A stretch of DNA of 64,000 nt from Megascapheus bottae (GCA_024803745.1 JANJXV010000025.1:20080610-20144609); one strand, 5' to 3'; counted from the stretch's first letter, positions 12,181 to 24,241 are shown. Notes: generated by a model not told the origin, from the sequence alone. Numbers and translations are program-made.

Positions 12181-12898
12181 CTAGAGTCCTGTGTCACTTA
12201 TCATGTCCCTGTGTATTTTAAATCTAGCCTTTAGATTCGTGTCTTTTTAACAAAAGACATGAAGTTGGCATTTGATTTGCTTCTGGATCGCTATTTGAAT
12301 GATCCTGTTCAGGATTGGTTTACCAGCCCCATGACAGTGGCCAGGAAAGTACTTGGGTGCATTAAATAGATGTTTGTGGGGACAGAGGATGACAGGTCCC
12401 CGACAGTTGACTGTGACTAGGTACGTTCCTCAGTGTTCACTCACCCTAACTCTTGAGTTTTCCCGCCTTGAGAGGTGCTTTGACTAATGTCCCCATTTTA
12501 ACCGGAGGAAGCTGGAATAACTGTATAAACATTTGACATCACACTGCCACCACGCCCCTCACCTGCACTGCTTTCTGCCAGATGCTCTGTGCACAGCCCT
12601 GCTGATGCAAGCAGCCCGTCCTTCTAGAACTTCATAGAAGGAAGACAAACACAAAACTGCAAAGCGCTGAGTTCCCAGAATGGATAAAAATCTTGTGCAA
12701 ATATTGAGTTAATAAGCAGCTTTCGGTGAAGCAGGATAGAACGAGGATAAAACCCAACATGTGAGAAGAAGCTCTGTCAGCTTCAAAGGGCACACATCAA
12801 AGGGAAATATGAACGTGAACCATTAGGGGTCCTCCCTTACCTGCCTACCCAGGTAAGAAAGGACATACACAGGTGTGAAGGGGCCAAAGCTGGCTGAG

Positions 12899-13093
12899 GC
12901 CTTCCCTCCTCCTCTTCCCATCCCTTCCCCTACCCCCTTCCCCTCCCTTATCCCTTCTTCTCTTCCCCTCCTCCTCTTCCTCCCTCCCTCTCCTTCCTCC
13001 TCCTACCCTATTCTTCCTCCTCTTCCTTTTCTTTCCCCATCCCCTCTTCCTCCCCTTCATCCTTCCCTCCCTCATCCTCTCCCCTTCCTCTCC
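12899..13093. repeat. Polypyrimidine (TCC/CTTCC) tract
   Basis: About 195 bp of C and T with occasional A. The frames across both strands are low complexity. Confidence 0.9.
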
Positions 13094-13479
13094 AATGCTC
13101 TTCAAGTTCTACTGAAATGCACCCTGTCCTTCCATGATGAACAAGAGGGGAGCCCAGAGTGGGAACTGTGTTACTAGGACAGCATCACCTCTGGAAAAGA
13201 CAGACAGTGATCATGTTAAGATGGATTTCCAAACACCACCCACCTGTGTCCCTGCAGAACGAGGAAACAGCCAGACCTGCCCTAGGCTCCCTTATCCCGG
13301 GCAAGAACATGGCACCCCATCCATTACCATTTCACATGCTCAACTTATTAAATATTTTGATAGCTATTTCCCAGTGCAATTAGCTTCTTTCAAATGCAGG
13401 GCACTCTGTGCAGCTCTTTCAAAACTCATTATTCTGAGAAGGTAAGTGTAAGTTCCTCTACCTGCCACAGATCCATTCC

Positions 13480-13795
13480 TCTTACACATACACATGCATA
13501 CAAGTGCACACACAGAGACATTGTACATGTAGATACATCGTTCCTGTACAGTGGCCATGCACACAATTGCTATGCGACACACACACACGTGCATGCAGAA
13601 TGAAGATGTGCATATACATGCACTCAGCATTTTACACACACACATATACATGCACAAACATAATTTATGGACATCCTCATATACACAGCCTTAGACTGTA
13701 TAGGTGCAATACACATACGTGTCTACATTCACACCTGCATGCATTTGTGTGTATGCATACATACCTGCACATATATACTATACACACATGAGCGA
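13480..13795. repeat. Degenerate CA/TACA-rich region
   Basis: Repeated ACACACA, CATGCA and ATACAT units over about 315 bp. It reads as an eroded alternating purine-pyrimidine array. Confidence 0.8.
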
Positions 13796-13884
13796 GTTAT
13801 TTGTTTGAAGGAGCTGAGCCAGGATGCTCTCTGGTTCCACAATCCTGATGTCTAGCTGCCTCCTTCCCACCACCCATCTGCACA

Positions 13885-14140
13885 TTCTATTTTTTTGCTG
13901 TTTTGGTTTTATTTTTATTATTACTCATAGGAAGGGGTTTTGCTGTGCTGTCTCCATGAGTACATACAATGACCTTTGATCACATTCACCTCCTCTGTGA
14001 CTCCTTACCCTCCACTCTTCTAAACAATCTTATTAGGTTTCCTTATTGCACACATACATACATCCATATAAAGTATCTGGATCACATTCATGCCCTTTCA
14101 CCCCCTCCTTTGCCCACCAGTTCCCACTTCCACAATTCCC
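13885..14140 (-). mobile_element. Probable L1 3'-end fragment (antisense), different subfamily
   Basis: A T-rich left end, then GATCACATTCACCTCCTC and a pyrimidine-rich stretch near 14100. This resembles antisense L1 3' UTRs of rodents but is not a copy of the 8.8 kb element. Confidence 0.4.
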
Positions 14141-14992
14141 CATTTCATACTTGTGTCATTCATTCCTTTGGGTCTAGATTCTGCAGAGAGCATGTCCCAG
14201 TCACCTGGCTCCTGGCTCCTGCAGCTCGGGTTCCAAGCTGCTGTGACCCAGGAGGGGGTGAGCACCAGCTCAGGCCCTGCACATCTCCCAGACACTTAGC
14301 CAGCCAGCTGGGCCAGGCAAATCCCAGGGACTTCTCTTGCTTGGCACTCAAGCCGGGTGTTTCACAGCTGGGGAGCAGAGAGCAGAATGGCTCATTGTAT
14401 TCTTTGTGGCTTCCTTTCTTAGACAAGTGTGGGCTTAGAGGAAAGATCTGTTTAAAGAGTGTTTGCTCCGCTTGCATTGATTCCATCAGAATGGAAACGC
14501 ATCCTTCAAAGAACATATTACACCTCAATAGGCCACTCTCTCCTCCAGGTGACATCTCCAATTTAGTCCTTCCACTTACATCCTTCCCATTCCTGGGGAC
14601 CAGAGAGTCACTGGGCCAGAGGCTGCGGGGAGGAGGCGTCAACAGCACGAGCCATTTTGACTGTTCCTTTGCAGTTTTTCTCAGAACTCCTGGAAACCAC
14701 TTATGCCCCTGCCTCTCTAGAGGCAGAAGCAGCAGAATGCTTGGGTCTGTGTTTGGGGCCCTGTAGCCCGAGGCTGTCTATCTCCCTGATACTGTGCTGG
14801 ATGGAGCAATGGTCAAATAGATGTTCTTGGCTCACCTCTACTGTCTTGAAGGAATAGTCAGGTGGGGCAAAGAATCCCAGAGCCTTAGTCAGAACTCAAA
14901 AGGGAACCCCAAAATTCTAAATTGCTGAGGAAGGTCAGCCTGAATTGCCACCAAAAGTCTTCTAAAGCTTGCAATAGAAATATAGGAAAGAG

Positions 14993-15125
14993 CTGGGTGG
15001 TTCGTGCCTATAATCCTAGCTACCCAGGAGACTTAGATCTTGGGGAATCACCGTTTAAAGCCATCTCCATCTCAGAAATAACCTATCATCTGCAGTACTG
15101 GAGGAGGGGATCGGGAGATACCCAC
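14993..15125 (+). mobile_element. B1-like SINE, left half only
   Basis: GCTGGGTGGTTCGTGCCTAT, then AATCCTAGCTACCCAGGAGA. The right half is missing or lost. Confidence 0.6.
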
Positions 15126-15132
15126 TGAAGGG

Positions 15133-15460
15133 TAGAAACTTTTAGTTCTGGAGGATCTGGTATCCAGCATGGTGCTCTCGCTGCTTTGTGGATGAAGATG
15201 AGGTTGATGGAACCCAGCGGCCTGCCTGCTTGCTTGCTAAAGCAGTGGCGACCTTAGCCTTCTCGGGCCTGGGCCTCATGAGTTTTGGATTCTGTGCCTC
15301 TCCAATGAGCCTTTGAAGTTCTTCACAGAGGATGTCCAAGCTGGCAGGGTGTTTCTGTGAATCACTCAGAGAACATCACTGCCTCTTCTGGAATGCCACA
15401 TGGCCCTGTTGAGGGGTGCAGGGCCCTGGATTCTCCTCTCCCTCTCTGTCCCCCATATTT
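15133..15460 (-). pseudogene. Coding-like relic, unidentified
   Basis: On the minus strand one frame runs for about 100 codons to a TAA at 15142-15144, broken by a single in-frame TGA. The translation is protein-like rather than low complexity, with segments such as LDILCEELQRLIGEAQNPKL and RPRPEKAKVATALASKQ, suggesting a helical, charged region. I do not recognise the protein. It could be the 3' end of an old processed pseudogene, an unrecognised terminal exon or a chance frame. No poly(A) tail or target duplication was seen, and a SINE abuts it at 15125. Confidence 0.25.
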
Positions 15461-15830
15461 CCCACCATGATCCACAAATTTCACACAAGAGAATGAGTCT
15501 ATTCATGTTCCAGCATGGGGGTCTTCTGCCCCACGGGACCCACTACTGGTCTGTGGGTTCACTTTCTCACAGGAGGTAGCTCTCTCTGCTTTCATCTGGA
15601 GCACTCAGACAGACAATAGACAGACACTACCTCATTGCCCCCGGGCTGCATGGCAGGGTTTGTCTACTCCACAGTATGAAGAAACGGTTGGAGACTTCAG
15701 GCCACCCATTGGCAATTCTGTCTGCCCCACAGCCTTTTGTACAACCAGCAAGTTGCCCTACCATCTTTACTAGCCTGAAATGAACATCACGGCTCATGAG
15801 ATCTCCCTGTACTTGTCATGCTACATAATT

Positions 15831-16019
15831 TTTTTTGCCAGTCCTGGGCTTGAGCTCAGGGCCTGAGCACTGTCCTTGGACTTTCTCAAGGCTAGAGCTC
15901 TACCACTTGAGCCTCAGCACCACTTCTGGCTTTTTTCTATACATGTGGTACCGAGGAATCGAACCCAGGTCTTTGTACATGCTAGGCAAGCACTCTACCA
16001 CTAAGCCAAACTCCTGGCC
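15831..16019 (-). mobile_element. IDL-Geo-type dimeric SINE, near full length, with target-site duplication
   Basis: Read on the minus strand, the element begins with an ID-like monomer (GGTAGAGTGCTTGCCTAGCA, then GGTTCGAT, the tRNA-type A and B boxes). It continues through GGTACCACAT and an A-rich linker into a second monomer (GAAGTGGTGCTGAGGCTCAA...), ending in a short A tail seen as T's from 15831. It is flanked by the perfect 12-bp repeat TGCTACATAATT at 15819-15830 and 16020-16031, so the insertion is intact and recent. The layout matches IDL-Geo of geomyoid rodents as I recall it. Confidence 0.85.
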
Positions 16020-16054
16020 TGCTACATAATTGTTTTTAAAAAATTTAAGAAACA

Positions 16055-16282
16055 TATTAACTGGGCACCAGTGGCTCTCACCTAGCGACTAGCAACTAGA
16101 GGTTGAGATTCAAAGGATCACAGCTCAAAGCCAACCTGGACAGAAAAGTTCACAAGACTCCCATCTCTTAATTAGCCAGCAAAATAGAGAGCTAAAGATG
16201 TGGCTCAAGGAAAAGGGCCCCAGCCCAGCCAAACAAGCAAGTCAAGCTTAGCGTCCAAGGCCCTGAGTTCAATCCCTAGGAG
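16055..16282 (+). mobile_element. B1-like/Geo-like dimeric SINE, diverged
   Basis: GGGCACCAGTGGCTCTCACC in the left half and GATGTGGCTCAAGGAAAAGG in the right half, ending CCTGAGTTCAATCCCTAG. It lies 24 bp beyond the downstream repeat of the 15.8 kb IDL-Geo insertion, in the opposite orientation. Confidence 0.65.
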
Positions 16283-16384
16283 ATGCGGAATTCTAGCAAT
16301 GAATCCAAAGCTATCTGTGTGCATGCTGTGCCATTTACCTGTCTTTCCTCATTGAGTCATTCCTATTTAGCTATTGGCAGGTGA

Positions 16385-16495
16385 TGTTTTCAGGATGAGG
16401 TAACTGACGTGTGGAGAACCTAAGTGACGTGCTTAAGCCTTGCCAGTTAGCAAGAGTCAAACCTCGGATTTAGTGACAAACATTCAGATTCCATT
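16385..16495 (-). mobile_element. MIR element, antisense
   Basis: TTCAGGATGAGGTAACTGAC, CCTAAGTGACGTGCTTAAGC and GAGTCAAACCTCGGATTTAG. Confidence 0.65.
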
Positions 16496-16519
16496 CAGAG
16501 TTCCTAATAATTGCAAATC

Positions 16520-16620
16520 TGCTGCCTGCTTCTGCTACCAGCATACTGTGTGATCTTGAGTCACCTGCTTTCCCTCTCTGGTCATGAGTCAGGAGAGAAG
16601 AACTGAGCTAGATCAGATTT
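16520..16620 (+). mobile_element. MIR-like element
   Basis: TGTGTGATCTTGAGTCACCT, then GCTTTCCCTCTCTGGTCATG. It sits beside an oppositely oriented MIR. Confidence 0.5.
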
Positions 16621-17464
16621 CTCAACCTGCATATGTCAGAGAGCTGAGACTGGATCATTCCTGTTGAAAGGGCCCATCTCACACACAGTAAGGCCTTCAA
16701 AGCCTCCCAGGACTGTCCCTGGATGGCTATCTTCATAGCATCCAGTTGTGATAAACCAGACATTTTCAAATGCCCATTGTGTGGGTCAAAATCTCCCCAT
16801 GCTCAGAGTCCCTCAGATAAAGGCATTAAGCCATCAGGACTAGCCAAACCTAACACAACATTCTGGAATTGTTTCTGCTCCTTCCTTTCCCTTGAAGTTT
16901 CAGCTCTGGAGGCAGGCGAGGGCTCACATGCAATGTGTGAGTCTTCTAAATTAGCACAAACATATGTCAGTGGTAATTAATCACATCCCGCCATTGCACT
17001 ACTAATAAATAGCAAGGCTGAGCGGCATGGCATTACCATTCACGGGGCACCACCACCCAAGTCCCAGCTCTGCCTCGCATGGGGTAGAAGAGTAAACAGT
17101 TTGTTTCAGGGTTTAAACAAAAGCTGTTGCTCTTTCTCTTTGAAGGAAAGGCGACTCCTATCAAAAATAGAAATCGAGTCCCTTCCTACCCTCTACTGGA
17201 TCTCCCCAGGGAGCAATTTCCACATGGCAGACAGACAGGAAGACCCGTTCTCCTGGCTGCCTGTTCTCGCCCCCCCCCCCCTGTCTGCCTAGTCTCAGCA
17301 CTGTGTGTGCTTCTGAGCTCACATCTCCCCATCCATTATTACATAGGAGCTCCCGGACCCACACTTGTATGGAGGCCCTTTCCCACATATTTGACATTCT
17401 CTTTCTTTCAATTCAAATTTAGGGTGGAGAAGCACTGAGTATAGTGAGGAGAAACAAGGTCTTA

Positions 17465-17560
17465 TTCTGTATTCTTGACCTCGCTGCTGTGGGATCTTGA
17501 GAAAGTGGATTCCTATCTCTGTGCCTCAGTCTCATGTCTATAAAATGGCATTTATAGATG
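17465..17560 (+). mobile_element. MIR element
   Basis: GTGGGATCTTGAGAAAGTGG, then CTCTGTGCCTCAGTCTCATG and TCTATAAAATGGCATT. Confidence 0.65.
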
Positions 17561-17881
17561 GATAGGTGGATGACGTTTGGGTTGGATCAGGCCTGGTCAC
17601 ATTCCAGGGGCTTAGCTGTGCCAGAGTAGTTAGTTAATAGAGAAGCCTGTGGCTTTGGGTTGTCTGAATTTCTTGCTGTCAGTGTTGAACAGGAAGTAGC
17701 ATTCCCAGTGGACAAGGATGGACTGAATCCGTAGCAGGAAAAGAAAAAAGGTAGAAAAATGAAGCCGTCAGCAACAAATTTCTCACTTCACGTCATTATA
17801 ATGGGAAACTGGTTCTGAAAGGCCAAGTCTGGGCTGGTTTTAAGCAAAGCATGTGTCCTGTAGGAAAGACCTATGTTATTA

Positions 17882-17883
<2 letters not shown>

Positions 17884-17928
<45 letters not shown>
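17884..17928. repeat. (AC)n microsatellite
   Basis: Uninterrupted, about 22 units. Confidence 0.97.
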
Positions 17929-17929
<1 letters not shown>

Positions 17930-18114
17930 TTCACATGTATAGACTGCAAAGATCAGATATGCTGAGCTGTCAGACACTCAGTGGAGAGAGCAGGGCAAGT
18001 TTGTATTAGTTTAAGTGTGAAGAGTTTAGCATTCAAAACCAATCTCCAGTTACTGTTTAATCATGTTTTTTAAAAATGATCAGCTATGTCGTCAACCACC
18101 CCTCTTAGCTAGTA

Positions 18115-18550
18115 TTCACTAGGTTATACTGCATAACAAGTATCCCCAAATTTATACCTTCAGTGTGTTGGTAACAACACTAGCATTCAGAGTCAGCCAC
18201 AAGTCCACATATCTTCACATTTCAGGGCCCAGGCTGAAGAAACCATTCCTGAGGAGAATGCACTATCTGTGGCAGAGGAAGAGCGAAAAAGAGATAGTTA
18301 AAAAACAAAACATGATTGAAAACCCCCTGCTTGAGTTATTTGTATTACATTGTTCCCTGTGTCATTGGCTACAGCAGATCACATGGTCAAACCCACCATT
18401 GATGGGCCAAAATCATGCCCCTCTCCTCAGGAAGATGCTCAAGCCCCTTGCAACACGGCAGAGTGTAGAGTCCTTGGGGCACTAATAGATTTGGGGGAGG
18501 CTACCTTCAACAGGAATTGGGGGGGCATAGATCACAATACAGGCTCCCAA
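18115..18550. mobile_element. Ancient interspersed repeat, family unresolved
   Basis: It begins TATACTGCATAACAAGTATC and CCCAAATTTATACC, and ends near GGAATTGGGGGGGCATAGAT. That order matches a common old mammalian repeat (LTR or DNA type), which I cannot assign to a family by eye. Confidence 0.4.
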
Positions 18551-20215
18551 GCCTCCGGTGACCTCAAACTACATTTATATTTTCTAGAAGACAGAGACCA
18601 AGTTAATGGCCCTATGGGTTTCAAAGCTCAAGCATTCTCTGCGAACTCCTCAGTCTCTGTGGACTCCCACCCAGTTAAACAAAGACACCCCACCCCCGGT
18701 GCTAGAGCAAGTATCTCTTTCTAAAACCCACCATTACCATTAAGTCCCTCTTCCCAGCATCTGTGTGGCTTTCAGAGAGTCTCACTAATATAAATGCACA
18801 ATTCCCTTCTAGTGTTGCCTCAACTACTGTAGAACTCCTTTAGGTAAGAGTTGAGGAATGCAAAGCAGGGGGCAGGCACACAGCCTATGGGGGCACTGTA
18901 AGGACTAGAGAAATGCCAGTGCCAAGCCAGGACCAGCATGGCAGACGACTAAAACCACAAAGCTCAAAAGGAAATCAGCTCTCCCAATGGGAGTTTGAAG
19001 TCACCTCCCCATCTACATTGAGCTCTTAAGTTCAGAAACTGGGGGTGGGGGATGCATGGTTCCAACCAAGACCAGCTTCATTTTCCAAAGAAAACCCTCT
19101 CTCCAATCAACTCAGCTTCTCTCCTGTCACTTGGAAGGAAGCTCCCCATGTGACCCCTGTAACTATTCTGTTTGAGCCTGGCACCCCCAAAACCACCCCC
19201 CATCTTCCTACCACTCTGAATGCCCACTCTTAGTAGCCTTGTGATGACTTTCGCCGTGGGTACCTGTGCTTCCGGTAACAACTTTGCAGTGGCAATATGG
19301 TGTCTTAGAGTGTCTAGTATTTACACGTGGAAGGACAATCCCGCCTACCTGCTTTATGATGTTGACTACCTTCTGAACTTTCAGTGCTCTTGGCACTGTG
19401 CTCCACATGGTTAAGAATGCAAGAGAATCTGCCGGAAGGAGTCTCAGAAATAATTACAGGGTCGCAGACCCAGTTCATACTCACTTTTCCTCACCCTGTT
19501 GTCCGGATCCTCCTGCCTTCTCGTGACTCCTCCCACTTTATGTGACAGCACAAAACCCAGCCACAATGCCAGCGAGGCTGAGCTCACACCCGCCTTCCTC
19601 TTCCCCTCACACTCGGATTCACTCAACAGACCAAAGAATGAAGCAGGAGATACTTATTCCTCCCCGGACAATAAATCACTGGCTTTCTATCTGTCACGGG
19701 CTCGATTTTCCGAAGATTTGTTTTCGTCAGTTTAATGAATTATCGGATCACCTGGAAATTGCTCAGAATTAACCTGTGGCTGGCGTTAATGGATGTGCAA
19801 CAGAAGTGTCGAGATCTCTCTAACCAGCCTGATCCGTCCTTCTGCAACGGGACTGGCTGCCTGCTGCCAGGTGACTCATCCTCTGCCAGGCTGAGTCTGC
19901 CTGGTTGTGTTGCAGTGGCTGTGGGCTCCACAGGGCCTGCTGGGAACTACCAGGCAGCCAAGGGAACTGGGAGAGCTGTGCCAGCCCTGCAGTGTGGGTG
20001 GAAGGCTAGAACTGCAGTGTGACATGTCAGGTCAGTCCACTCGAGGCCCTTCAGAGCACGGAGGAGCGCCCGGCTTCTCTGTGTCCATTAGTCAGGCTTC
20101 CTGCACACCCAGCTCCACATCTGTCCTCTCATGCTCCCTCTTCTGTGGTTACCCTCCAGTGCCCCAGTCTCCATAGCGCAGTAGGCCATCGGCTGAAGTC
20201 CCATGGTCCAATATT
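18550..20215. other. Unique intergenic stretch
   Basis: No repeat recognised. It holds the candidate element at 19640-19900. Confidence 0.6.
19640..19900. promoter_or_regulatory. Candidate distal regulatory element
   Basis: Repeat-free, with unusually many retained CpGs for this region. It contains TTTAATGAATTATC, CACCTG, GCGTTAATGG and a TGACTCA AP-1-like word near 19873 (GGTGACTCATCC). Confidence 0.3.
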
Positions 20216-20400
20216 CCACATGCTTTAAAGCTCTCCATGGCTTCCCACTCCACTTGCAACCAAGCCACAAAGTTCCTGCCTGCCCTGCCCTCTCGCTCCC
20301 TCTCAGCCCGGTCTGTTCCTGAGCTCCAGACTCTCAGTTAACACCAGCTATTGCTCTGCCCCACCGCACATGCCATTTTCCCCTGTGTGGAGGCATAGTT
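20215..20400 (+). mobile_element. L2-like fragment
   Basis: CTCTCCATGGCTTCCCACTC, then CCACAAAGTTCCTGCCTG resembles the L2 region upstream of its 3' end. Confidence 0.45.
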
Positions 20401-21068
20401 TACAGCGGCACACAGAGAGGACTGAAGAAACACGTTCCCCAGTTATTTTTTGAGGTCCTCATAACTGTGTGGGGAATGGTTTGGAGGGATGCAGAGCTTT
20501 AAGACACAACCTCCCTACTAGAGATGACACAGGTCACGGTGCTCAGGTGCTAGTCTGTCCCCTGTGAGTGCACTGGTTTCCAATCTTATAATTTATCCAT
20601 CAGTCTACTCTCTAGAATAGGAATTTGCACATTACAGAAAAATAAAGGCCTAGGTAGTAAACATTATAACCAGTTTCTATCCCAAGTATTAGACTGTGCC
20701 ATTGAACTGAACCAGTGAATCCTTAGACCATTCCTAAGGGAATCGACCTAATGGTGCTAATAAAACATTATTTATACACAGGTAGTTTGCTCACCAGCTT
20801 TTGAATGTAAACTTTTTGTGTGGCCCAAATCCAACGTGGTGGAGACTAGAATTCATCCACGGCTGTGGAAGTTAGGAAGGCCGTCGTCCTGCATTTCAGC
20901 AGCCTCCTCTGGCATCGTGCCCACTGGTCTCAGGCCCGTGGTCCATTGTGGCCGTCTCCACTGACAATCTGCTGTTTTGGATCCTCTACCAAATCACTTC
21001 ACATCTGCTCTTCTCGTCTGTCAAATGAGACCAAGAGGCAAAACCAAAATCATGTCTTAGACTTGTTT

Positions 21069-21270
21069 GTTTTTTGTTTTTTTTTTGCCAGTCCTGGGCT
21101 TGAGCTCAGGGCCTGAGCACTGTCTTTGGACTTTCTCAAGGCTAGAGCTCTACCACTTGAGCCTCAGCACCACTTCCAGCTTTTTTCTATGTATGTGGTA
21201 CCGAGAAATCGAACCCAGGTCTTCATGCATGCTAGGCAAGCACTTTAACCACTAGGCCAAACTCCCGGCC
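21069..21270 (-). mobile_element. IDL-Geo-type dimeric SINE with target-site duplication
   Basis: Same two-monomer structure as the 15.8 kb copy, with few differences. A long T-rich run at its left end is the poly(A) tail. The flanking 13-bp repeat CTTAGACTTGTTT lies at 21056-21068 and 21271-21283. Confidence 0.85.
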
Positions 21271-21284
21271 CTTAGACTTGTTTT

Positions 21285-24185
21285 AAAGAGGAATGGTGAT
21301 TACATAAGTGATTCTGGTTGAAGTGAGAAGAAAAAAACACCACCCCCTCTCTCGTCTCTCCCCACTTCTCTTCCTCTCCCTCTCCCTACCTCCCCAAATA
21401 GTCATTATCTTTACTTAATGATCAGCATGATTTTTTTTCTCTTTAGAGTGCTGTGTGCAATCTAAAGACAACTTTGAATTGCCAAAGAAAACGGAAGGCC
21501 TTCCTTTCAAGAGGCTTTTGTTTGTGGGTGAGGGGGTGACTAGGAGAGAGGAAGATAAAGCAACTGGTGGGGAGAAAAAGGGTTAGGGGGAAAGATTTCT
21601 GAAGGAGGCTGTGAGGGTGTGTGGTGTGCCATTCTACTCCCTGTATCGCCCACCAGATTCCAGCAGACAGTCCATTGTTTTCCTTGTCCACTACATCCAA
21701 CAGGTGAATTCATTCATTTTCAGGATGGTGGAGTTGAGTCCTACTTTAGGTTAGGCATGATCTAAGAGCACTGCCTCTGTTTTCCAGGTCCATAATAAGT
21801 GTTCAATTAGTATTGCCTGGTTCCATTTTCTTTCTACCTTAATAATTCCCTTGTTACAAAAAAAAACAAAAACAAAAACAAAGACTTCATCATGCAGACC
21901 CAAAACAAAATCAGCCCTTGATGTTTGTTAAAGGGAGAGGTAATTCAATGAGTTTTGCCACAGAGATTCCTCAAGGATACACAAGAATGACTTGCAATCA
22001 GCACACTCATTCTTAATATATAAATGGATTCTCCTGAAATGCCAAAGTGTGTTAGCAGCAATTTGATCATACATGGTTTAAGCGTTATTCTCAGTGCCCT
22101 TTCCCCATATCATTTGTCCTGTCTATGGGGGTCATTTTCTCAAGTGCTGGAGGAGCTGTGGGCAGCTCTTGTCTGAATGATCACAAACAGAATCATCATC
22201 CTAACATTTCCTGGGGAAAAGAATTCAACACTGTAGTCCGGACACCTGGTTCCAATAGGCAGTTTCTCTCTTCTTCAATTGTATGATCACAAATAAATCA
22301 CTTCTTTGTTCTATTTTAGTACCCTAAATAAATGGGGAACCCTTCTGATTGGGGTTCATGAGAAGGTGTGCTATTGAGACGTTGTTAGTGAGGGCAGACT
22401 GTGGCTCTTACTAGTTTTTACATCCGAATTGTACTCAAGATAGCAGATGAAGATGTCCTGGAAAGTCATTGTTGGTTCTCTGTTTCTATCTCTCTGTCCC
22501 TGTCTGCCTCTCATCTCTGTCTCTCTCATCTGGAGGCCATTTCATTCCCATAGTAGCAACAGACCCCAGCCTGGAGTGCAAGGACAAGCATGTTTTTCTG
22601 AGGGTCTGTGATGTGATTCCAGAGTCCATGGGCTCCACTTGCTGGGCCTCCTTCTGCCCTTAGCTTCCTCTGGGCCTGTGGGAGCAGGAATGAGAACTCT
22701 CTCTGTCCCCCTCCCCACGCGCCCTTCTGCCCTTGATGTACATGCCATGAGCACTTGTTGTAACCTGGCATTTCAATGTACCAAATAGACTAATGCCATC
22801 AAAGAAAGTCCAGATATAACCTGTCTACATTCGTTATGCCCGACAGTCGCATTCATTACCACTTTTTTTTTTTAATCTCTACGTGTATTCACGAGTAACT
22901 GAAACGTTAAATTGTAGGAGGGAATCGGTTATTTCCTTCTCTGAGTCACCCACCTCTGAGTTGTAAGCATTGGTCTCCAGAACAGGCAGGGCTCCCATGT
23001 CATTCCACCCCCACAGGAGGCTGCATAGCCACATGGACCATGTAGTTTATTTCAGGAGCTGCAGACAGACACCCCCTCATGCTCTCGAAGGTCTAAATGA
23101 ATCGGGTCAGAGTACCTAGCTTAGCACCTTGTAGGAATTACAAGATAAACAAGAACCAGGAGTATACCTCTGTTTGGAGGGAAAAGTCCGTCTCAGTGGC
23201 ACAGAATGGGACCAACTGCTTATTCCCCTAATATAGCAGATCTGCATAAGATAAATTGGTTTGGATGAACCATGGGGAAGAATGCTTAGGACTTCATGAG
23301 AACAACAATTCCTTTCCCTCCGAAGTTCTCATATCACCACGGAATGGAGGGGCCTCTCAGAAACACAATGGGCAGAACCTTTCCCCAAATCTTCCAGTCT
23401 CAGCTATGTGGGTATGTGTGTGCACGTGTGTGTACATGCCTGTGTGTGTGTGTGAGTGTGTGTGTGTGTGTATGTGTGTCCCAGAGTTACAAGGCAAAGA
23501 TAAATTACTCCATACCTAACAGGCAAAAACCCTTTTGAGGTTGTCTTGGGAAAAGGTGGCAGAAGAGGTAAAGCAACAGATTCTAGAAGTGAAGTGGGGG
23601 GGAGGGGTTCCTTGGAGACAAATGGTTTCCTTAACTTCCTTTGTCACATCAGTTATGGGGACTTTCTGCAAGCACAATTGTTCTTAGAACAGTAGCCATG
23701 ACCAGGAAATACAAAATAACTGCAAAATGTTGTTTGATTCCCCACCCTCCCGCATTTATGATTGCTCAAGATTTCTCAAAGCAGAACCCCAAACACAAAC
23801 ACACTCCATTCCACTGTGTTGGCAGCAATGCAGTTTCCCTTACCAGAATTCATCAAATTAATCCTCCTGGGCTGACAGTTTGGCTAAACAAGGGCCTATC
23901 AGAGATGCTGGCGGGAGGTTTGAGCCGTGGATATGTCAATAGAAAAGCAAGCCAAACTTTGGATTTGGTCAAGGCAGCCTATTCCAGGAGAAGGAGACGG
24001 AGGGACACCGAGCTTTCCCCTCCTTCCTTAGCAAGCTGGCCATGTCTTCCCATGCTGTCGGTGCCGGGGCAATCAACATGGAACAGTGGGAGCTTTAGTT
24101 GGCTTTAGACCAAGAAATTCAGGGTGTTTATGGATGTTTGTTCCCATGTGTCTCCACAACATGCATCTGTGTTTGCATGTTGGTA
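21285..24185. other. Unique intergenic stretch
   Basis: A few A-rich and T-rich runs (21858-21882, 22863-22873) and a TG-rich array. No gene or clear transposon seen. Confidence 0.6.
23408..23480. repeat. (TG)n-rich imperfect microsatellite
   Basis: TG units broken by GCAC, ACATGCC, GAG and AT. Confidence 0.9.
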
Positions 24186-24187
24186 TC

Positions 24188-24188
<1 letters not shown>

Positions 24189-24240
<52 letters not shown>
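24189..24240. repeat. (TG)26 microsatellite
   Basis: Perfect (TG)26, followed by a TG-rich region to about 24300. Confidence 0.97.

Positions 24241-24241
<1 letters not shown>

Noticed and set aside
13969..14766. 265-codon ATG frame on the + strand
   Set aside because: It begins inside a probable antisense L1 3' end and runs into unrelated unique sequence. No recognisable protein, so probably chance.
15961..16010. tRNA-like A and B boxes
   Set aside because: They belong to the ID-like monomer of a SINE, not a functional tRNA gene. The same applies to the other SINE copies.
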